Shown: positions 12,901 to 21,900 of the stretch, piece by piece | Numbering within the stretch: position 1 is the stretch's first letter | Layout of the letters: every line of letters begins with the position of its first letter | Assembly (NCBI RefSeq): GCF_050947875.1 | Contig: NC_134569.1 | Span: 209,684,627 to 209,748,626, forward strand | Source: Dermacentor variabilis | Taxonomy: Eukaryota; Arthropoda; Arachnida; Ixodida; Ixodidae | Length of the DNA stretch: 64,000 nucleotides | Reading direction: 5' to 3' | Notes under the pieces: model-generated | Seen by the model: only the letters and a program-made list of their open reading frames with translations | The model's database searches: none | Told to the model about the DNA's origin: nothing | Translations under genes and position numbers: made by a program

Positions 12901-15900
12901 CACCACTTTGAGGCCTTTTTTAAGCTATTCAGCGTTCTGTTCGCTCTCATATGTGAACTGTATACCTGGATATATACCCGGATATACAGTTCACATATGA
13001 GAGCGAACAGAACGGATCGCTCCCATTCTTAGATGTACAAGTTACATGAACAGACGGCATTCTAAATATTTCAGTCTACCAAAAACCAACTCACACGGGC
13101 TGCTACCTTCACTTCCAATACGACCATCTGGCAAACCACAAGGCATCTGTTGTGAATTCTTTATTCAAAAGAGCAGGAACTCATTCCTCATCGGAATCTG
13201 ATCAAAAGAAAGAAAAGAGAATGGTTCTCAACTAACTTAAAAGGAATGGCTACACAGATGACTTCATTCAAAAAACAACTCGACAACAAAAACGAAGAAA
13301 CACACTACGGGACCTTCAGCCGTTGACTTAATTCGAACCCCAGCAACGAGTGTCCATCCCTAACGTCAGAGGTACCAGTGAAGCGCTCAGCTGAATAGTT
13401 TAAAAAAGGCCTCAAAGTGGTGCCCAAACCGATAAACTTTCAATATCCTCCTCCCTAAACCAAAAGATCGTCCACGAAAAAAAATAAAGAGCTCAAGGTG
13501 TCGTCTACAAAATCAGCTGTGCTGACTGTCTGGCGTCGTACATCAGGGAAAGCAAAAATCTAAAAGCAAGAATCGCACAACACGAGATCTGACGTCGGAA
13601 CATTCAACTGTATATGCAGCACCGTCGCCGAACACTCTGAAGACACTGACCACAAAATTTCTTTCCAGGAAAGCCAAATGCTTCAGAGGCGAACTCGCGA
13701 AAAAGACTAATACTGGAGTCATGGCACATTCAGAAGCGAGGGGTAACATACACCGTGTGAAGGGCAACCTACCCTCAGTGCATATCCATAGCCTTGGCGA
13801 CATGACGAAAGGAAGAAAAGGATGCCCAGCCAGGTAGATTCCAGCTCGAGTTCACTAGCACCAAAATGTCTGCACTGCCATGTAACCACCCCCGCCTCCA
13901 GTCAACGGCATTCTTGCGGGTCAAGCTCCCCAGCACCGGTCATCCCAACCGCCCAGCAGCACTGCAGCCATGTCACCCCTTTTGCTTCCCCCCCCTCCCA
14001 TCTGTGAAGTGTCTCCCAACCTTCTGTACTCTCCCCTCCTTTTTACAAAAGACCCTTTAAAAGTTGCATACCGCCACTCCCGAAGAACAACCTCTGAAGA
14101 AGGAGCCGAATGTGCTCCGAAATGTCGGGCTAATAAAATTCACTTCTTTGGTTGGAGTCAGTCTGAAAGTCCACGCACAGACAGTGCCCCATTGCAGCTA
14201 AGCCACACTATAGATGATACTACCGTTATTCAATTGCCCATGGGAAACTTCGTACATAAACATGGTTAGGCCTTCTAACTACTAAGCATTACTATGGCTA
14301 GCCGTTATTGAGGTTCAGCATAATCGTTTCTAGCTTACCCATACAAATAGGGTGTTAATCCCAATGCATCAGTATCAAGCATGTGTGAGTAGTTAACACT
14401 AAAATAAGCTTGTATCAATAAATAAATCTGTAAATAGCAAGGATGGGTTGCAAGAAAAGTGTTATCAATTTAAAATCAGACTGGACACAAAGCTGGCACA
14501 CATTGAAGTGCAGCATAAATGCGCTTAGAGGGCCCCAATTATTGATGGCATTTTAAGCACCCCTTTAAATAATCATGCATACCTTGTACTGAATCCCTTG
14601 ATGATCACCTTTGGCAAACATGGCAGCACTATAGCCTCACAGATGCAACAGCTAAAGAAGCAGTGCTCTGCTACTCTCTAGGTTCTTCTAGTTTGTTTGC
14701 AGTCATAGAAAATGTTTATAGGTCAATCGACTAAAGATGAGAACGCCGTGACGAAAGCCAGCTGCGTGTTATAAGAAGGGTTTGCCCATCATGCATCACT
14801 GATCCTTCCGTGACATTTTTATTCGGTTAGCATCACACAGGGGTGGACAATGGAGGAGCTCTTCTGGGTTTGTTTTTCTTGGCTGGCAGGACCTGCAGAT
14901 TTAGCTGCTCAGCATGATGTTTGTGAGAGGGTGTTATGGGTAGGGTAGTGAAGGCAAGCAAGAAAGCATGTCAGCCACATAGTTCATCAAATGCCTGTAA
15001 CTTAGCCATCACTGCAATATTTTGAAAATTTCTTGCAGCTTCATGTTCATGGTACACTGTTGTACAGTTGGCATTACATAACAAATTTCGAAGCTCATTC
15101 CCACAGGGAAACACTATTATCTCGCAAGTCATTTGCAGAACTGCCAAAAGTAGATGCACACAAGCAGTACGATTGCTCAGCGAAATATAGTTGCAGGCAT
15201 AACTGATCAGTTTTGTTTTTGTTTGGTTATGTCCTGTCTTATGTCCTTTGTGTATGCACGTCATATACCACGTGTTACTCTGGCGGTTACCACCAGTAAC
15301 CGTAACAGCCAACCTTGTTTGCGATTATCTTGGCAACATGGCATCACCCATGCAGCCCAGTCTGCCTGCTTCGATACAAATTTGCACTTGTTACTGACCC
15401 TCTGCTCTGACAGCAAGAAATACGTCGCAAAATCTGGCCTCGCTTACCGTATTTATTCGATTGTAATGCCCACCCATTTTCCATGACACACAAAAAAAAT
15501 AGTACAATATGCGCACCTCGTGCTTCCATATAGAAATACTATTCTCTAATTTGGAAAAAAGATTTACTCCCAGTACACTAAAGTTGCAATGAATAAAACC
15601 ACAAATGAAAGCGGCGTACCTTGCCGCCGGGATTTTCACTGTGCCGGTACGAGTCGCATGGGGCAATAAATATCACGCGTCGCTATCAGACAACTCCTTG
15701 TCCGCTATCAACAGACCAGAGCATTTCATCCTCGGTGTCGTCGCTATCAGACAACTCCTTGTCCACTATCAACAGACCAGAGCATTTCATCCTCGGTGCC
15801 GTCCATGGCATTTGAAATCCCGCACTTTTTAAAGGCCTTGTTGACCACGGCAGATGGGATCGTGCACTACGCATCTTTCACCCATCCAGCAAAGTCCTGC

Positions 15901-18900
15901 AGCGAGGCACGCTTCATTTTATTGGCGGGCATGATTTCGTGGCAGCCACTGACAAGCCATTCGGTGTAGAGTGCCCTAATTCTATTTTTCACCGGCTTGT
16001 TCAAATGAACATCGAGCAGCTGGAGCTGCGATTGCATGCTGCCGGGTATCGCAACAAGGTCAGTGTTGCATGCAGCCAGCTTGTCCTTGATGCGCTGGTC
16101 AAGGTGGCACCTGAACGCGTCGAGCACGAGCATCCCACGCAGACCCAAACTGCCACCGGGTCTCTTTCACCAAACGTTATCAAACCAGTCCGCAACCCAG
16201 TCCATGGTCATCCAACCTCTCATTTGCACGCACAATCATGCCACATCTGAAGATAAGATACGGGGGCAACTTGGTGCCCATTCACAGTGCGACAAAGCAG
16301 TGTGGTGACTAGATTTTTCGTGGCCGGAAGACAAAACACTCACTTGTTTTTCGCCCCTTTCTTTTCAACGGTTGTGGTGGCAGGCATTTCAAAGTAGAGC
16401 GCCGTCTTATCGGCATTTCCAATCTGTCTGAAGCGGTAGCTGTTTCTATGGCTCAACTTCAAAACGAAACACTGAGAACTGTGCAATTTCTCTTCATATT
16501 CTTCGGGCAATTTTAGGTATATCCCTGTCCACCTTCGAAGAGAAAAGCCTTTTCTTTTCATAAACTTCGATAGCCAGCACCTGCTCGCTTTGAAGTCGCT
16601 CCGCATTAGCCATTTCTGTAGGGCTAACTGCATCGCCCACACTTTGAGCAGATCGGTCGTCATAGGCCGCTGTGTCGCTCGTTGCTCTTGCACGTATTCC
16701 GCGAGCAGCTCTTCTATTTTGGCAAAGCGGCCCTGCTTCGTTCCACTGAAACCTTTCCTTGTTGCTTTGCTGGCGAAAATATTCTCCTTCTATTTGCGCC
16801 TGTCCCGCACGCAAGTTTCGGGAACTTCGATTGCCTGTGATGCGGCCTGATTTCCGTTCGTCTCCGTGCACACAACTTTCCTTTTAAATGCAGCATCATG
16901 GTGGACTCGACGTGTCTTCGCAGTCGGCACTTCCATGCCGATTGAATAAACGCAGAAAATAGGAAGACAGGCGGTAGACTAGGTTATACCAGCGCCTGGT
17001 TACACGTACAACATGGAGGTGTGCACATGGAAGAAGCTACCGCAGCTAGGCAGAAGCATACACGAGGCGGCCATTTTTCGAATGCCGATGACGATATGGC
17101 AACGTAGATTTAGGCTTGTACTTGATTGTAACGCGCATGCAATTGCTGGACCCATTTTATCGGGAAAAAAAGGTGTTCGTTAGATTCAAGTAAACACAGT
17201 AGTCTCACCTCACGCTAAGAGCAAAGCATTACTGCTGTGTGTGTGTTTTTTTGTGATATTGAAATAGGCTGTTTGTTTTACACTGTTAGGACTACAGATG
17301 CTGTGCCCGAGCCATAAAGCTGGTTTGATTTCCAGTTAGCAGACGGCACCACAGCATTAGCACTGGTGATCTGTTGACAGTGTGTAAGGTCGTAAAAGCC
17401 TAATGGTGCACTGCATTACCTATTACTCCGCTCTAGTATGGTACGTGATGACTGGTGTGCAAATGCCAAATAGGTGCTGAACAGATGATGTGGCACGAGT
17501 GAACATTTATGAGGACATTTACCCTTACTACGTACGAGATAAGGAGGCTGCAAGAAACTATTGAAAAAGCGTATAGATTAAGTGAGGCCCCATTGTCACA
17601 TTCATGTAAATGCATCTTATGTTTACAATGCCAGAACATTTGTTGCATAAGTATGCCTATCAACAGGATTTAAGCAGACGATGCAGCATGTGTGAGTACG
17701 CTACGAGGGACGTTCCGCTTTCGTATTGGCTAAGGGGTCTTGAAACTTCCACAGTGCTCCAAGGAACTAGTGAGATAGAGTATAGGCAACAACCAAAACA
17801 AACAGTGTTGGCCCTGTGCATGTGTGCCACTCATTCTCTAGATGCTTTCTTTCCCTGCTATCTCAACAGAAGCTCAATCTGTTGCTATATTGTCTAAACA
17901 TCAGATGAAACGTCGGTTTAAACCAAAACTGTGTATAATCAAAAGTAGTCGCACTGACATCTATCACAGTGATGAACTAGGTGCTGGTCCTACTGCTGCT
18001 GCTGCATGTGCGCAATGTTGTTTCTGTGTATCATCTGAACACGTTCCAGTCTCACCAATATAGCAGCTTCCACATGAGAGCATTAACTTGTAGACCACCT
18101 CAGCTCTGCATGTAACAAAGCATGTTTCATTCTTTTTCTTCTGAATATAAAGGATAGTGATACTAATTGCAGTCTACAGGTAGAAAGCCAGATAGATGCA
18201 AGGGGAGAGCTTTCCGATTTTGCTGCAGGTAGCCACGCTTGCTACGGAAAGAAACAGTTGTCTGATGGAACTGTAGGTGTTCTTAACTACTGTCCAATAG
18301 TTTCCATTCATTGAGGTGCCTCACTGTCAGGCAGCCTGCAAATGTTTCTCGATTTAGGCAAAGCACTTTATTATTTCGACAATCTTATGTTTCGTTACTG
18401 TCATTTAACGAGGGAAGAAGGGAAACAGAGGGGCTCTGTTAAGGGGAACCATATAAAGTCAACAAACAATGAAGCCAAGGAAGGCATAGAGGTAATTAGC
18501 TGTGGTTGAAATTGAAATGTAGAAAATAACTAAGGGGGGGGGGGAATAAAAGCGGGCAAAACTATAAATTGTTGCCAGTGGAGACCAAACCCTTACCCTT
18601 TGCATTAAGCATTACTGTCATTTTCAAATTGCACAAGATACAGTATACTTTTTGCTTCTCATTTGACAGGAAGTGCAGTTGGAAATGACATTCTATGTAT
18701 AAAATAATGTAAATAAAGCCTTATACTACTTTTTTTAGTAAAATGGGCTCCATGCAATCTTTCCATTTCACTTTGGAACTAAACAAATAATACATATTTG
18801 ATATTCCAAGGTTGGTTTTCTTGACTATTCGTACTAGATTTGGCAATTTTGTTATTTGGGCAACTCCAGTACACCTAAATGGTTCCTATTCTGTGCTTTA

Positions 18901-21900
18901 TACTGTATAACCATGCTTACATTGCATTGGTGTTTGCCTGCTGTCCTTTGTTTCAGAGGCTTCAAAAATGGTGAAAAGGCTGAAGCACATCATAGAAAAG
19001 GCTGCGGGAGCAGAAGAAAAATCGGTTTCTTCGCGCAAAGTAAGTTGAATTAAACTGTTCCCTCATGCTAGTTTTTCTAGTTTAATGCTTGCCAGAAACT
19101 TCATATAGGCATTACCTTGTTTCATTTCTATGAGCGTTGAATAAATAACAGCTGCTGCTAACTTTCTTCCGTGTTCCCAACCTTGATATAATCAAACTGC
19201 TGTAATGGAAACAATGAATTTTAAAGTGTGCAGCTTCATTTGTAAGAACCATGCAGAATGACTAAACAATGTACAGACAAGACAACTCAACAAATCTGAA
19301 TGAGCCTCATTAGCAGAACATACACAGGGTGTCCTAGCTAATAAAGGCATAGAAGTGCTGCGCCAATTGGCCCATCTTGCTCCAAACCGTCAAGGTGTGC
19401 CAACCTGTATGCATGTTGTTGACCGCCTTATGGACCAAGTGCAAACAATATTCGCGTTCTGTTTAGTTACATAATTAGTCAAGGTTAATTATCTTTGCAA
19501 GCTTTAATCTATAGCACAACTTACAATGGGTAAATTATAGACGAATTTAGGAAACACCTTACTCAGCGGTATTATTCTTCCTACTGATTGTAAAATTCTT
19601 TTACGGTGTCGCTAAGAAGGCCCACAATATATGGAAAAAAATACAGGGCTACATGATTGCATGGCATGATCAGTGTTCTCACTAGTGTCGCACATGAACA
19701 AATGCTTCAGGTTTAAGCACTGCCACTGAGAAAGTTACAGGGTCATGATGATTTCAGGTTCTTTGTTCTGCTGATCACTGTCAGGAATGGTTGCATCTGT
19801 TGCTTTTGCAGTGAAACTGAGATCAGTCGCTGGCCTGAATTTCAGTCAATGCCTGCCCTGCGTCCCTGCCCTGTAACTTATTCCATGGCAGTGCGCAAGG
19901 TTGGAAGATTTGTTTGTACTAATGTAGCACTTTTGAGAGTGCAATGGTCATGGCACACCAGCACACAGGCATGCCCATTTCTTCATATTGTGGACTTTCT
20001 TTATGATGCAAAAGAATTGTGCAATTAGTAAGAAGGTAAGTACCATTGATTCAAACATCTTATAGAATACTCCACAACTTTGCCGATAATAGCCCACCTG
20101 CTTGGTTTCACTGAGACTGGCAGTATTGCAAATAAATAAATAAAAATAAACTTTCTCGTGAAATTTTCTCTAAATATAAAGCTCTGATAGTTAATAAGTT
20201 ATACTGGGCTAACTATGCAAATACTACAATGCAAAAACCTGTGGTTGGTTCACCAGGATGACCAACAACATGCTTTTAAATGTGTCCTATAACTCTATGT
20301 ATGCACTGCATGTCAACACAAGGTAGAGATGTAAAGGTGATACACAAACCTCGAAGTGTAACTCCAAGCTGCATATCCTTGTAGAAACATCAGAGCCTGT
20401 ATTGACTTGTTTGTTCTACTAGATCTTTCTTTTTTTAATCCCTCCAGAACATTGAAGAGCTTGTCAGACTAAACAGTTGCAAGTTACGTTAAAACCTTAA
20501 TGTTTACCCAAAATGCATACAGGTCTAACTATTAATGATGGTACAGCTATGTGAAACTCTGCTGTATTGAATTTTGCCCTCATCAAAAAGTTGTAATATC
20601 CTCCTGGAAATCCCCATGCAGAGGATTTGCACTGTACTTTGTGTGTATTAAACTCTTGTTCACCACAACGCAAGATATATTGAATGCTGCACTGTTTTCC
20701 AGCAAGTGCACTTCTATGAATGGGAGTGAGTTATGACATTTTGCACCGTCAGAGAAACATTTCGTGCCGACAAATTGGGAGTGGTGCTGTCAAGTAAGGC
20801 ATTGAATGTGAATACCAGTCCATGCCATGGAGGTAAAATGAGCAGGGTGCATGTCTTGCTCGCTGGGCATAAGGCTCATGCACACTGTGGTTATGAGCCA
20901 AAGCAAATTGCCACTGCTTTAAGATTGCCCATATGCGTTCCACAACAATGCACGGATGAGAAGCTATGGTTTAACTGACTTGCTCCAGGCATGGGATGCG
21001 AACAAGATGTCTGCACCACCATGTTTGTCTTGTGGACAAGGGGTTTCTACGACACCATTCAAGTGCCCTATTTTCGGCCAAAACCATTTGAACCGCACTC
21101 CCCACTTCCAAAAGATGTTTACACTGCAGTTTGGATTTAACAAAAGCAATTTACACGCCATATTCATATTTCATAGGAAGACCGTTGCGACAGTGTGCAA
21201 GACTCGTTACAGCACAATTCATGAGACCGCAATTTGTGCTGAGCCTGCGGAGCACATATTGTTCATGGCTATAGCTTTAAGTGTGAATAGGAATGGACTT
21301 GGACGTTATACAAGCTGAAGACCATTGTTGAATCTAAGTGTCTGTTTAGTGCGGTCATCACCGATGCAGTGACCAAAGGGTAAGGGCCAAGAGGCCCATA
21401 ACACGTTGAAGTGCAAAGTTGCACACGAGAAGACACGGACAGACTTGCATGGACAAGTGCTTCTGACAGGCAGTTGGTTCTAAAGCCGAAACCCAGCACT
21501 ACTGCCTGGCTGACGCGATGCTGACATACGCATTTGAACAAAAAAGATATATTCTGCCTTTGGGTTCTGTGAGGAGAACTGTTTAAAGTGTTGGTGCTTT
21601 ACTATGCCAGAGTGCCGGTCTAGGGCAATAGCCTCTTGAGCACGCTCTGCCTTGTTGCATTATTCACACGAGACAGCCCACCCACTCTCACGCATACTGT
21701 GTATTCGAAGAATGTATCGCAAGGAAACCGTATACATCAACCAGATGTCAAAATACTTGGGTGCTGATGAGAGAAATTTTAATGATTGATTGCTATTGCA
21801 CTAATGACAGCCAGGTAACGTACGGTAACCTGAATTCATATTGTAATACCAAGGCTTCTTGGGAAGTTAGCATGAAATACTGTTGGAAATTTCTGTGCCA

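Larger units (their letters stand above)
15447..17199 (-). mobile_element. pogo/Tigger-like DNA transposon
   Basis: About 1.75 kb flanked by TA at 15445-15446 and 17200-17201. The ends are imperfect inverted repeats: CCGTATTTATTCGATTGTAA on the left and CTGTGTTTACTTGAATCTAA read inward from the right. Between them lies a decayed minus-strand transposase. It is antisense in intron 3 of the BEN gene. Confidence 0.75.

Noticed and set aside
15939..16308. Plus-strand frames of 90-103 codons
   Set aside because: Antisense of the Tigger transposase.
20551..21318. Possible transposase or host exon in intron 4
   Set aside because: Frames on both strands overlap and no catalytic or domain motif could be supported.
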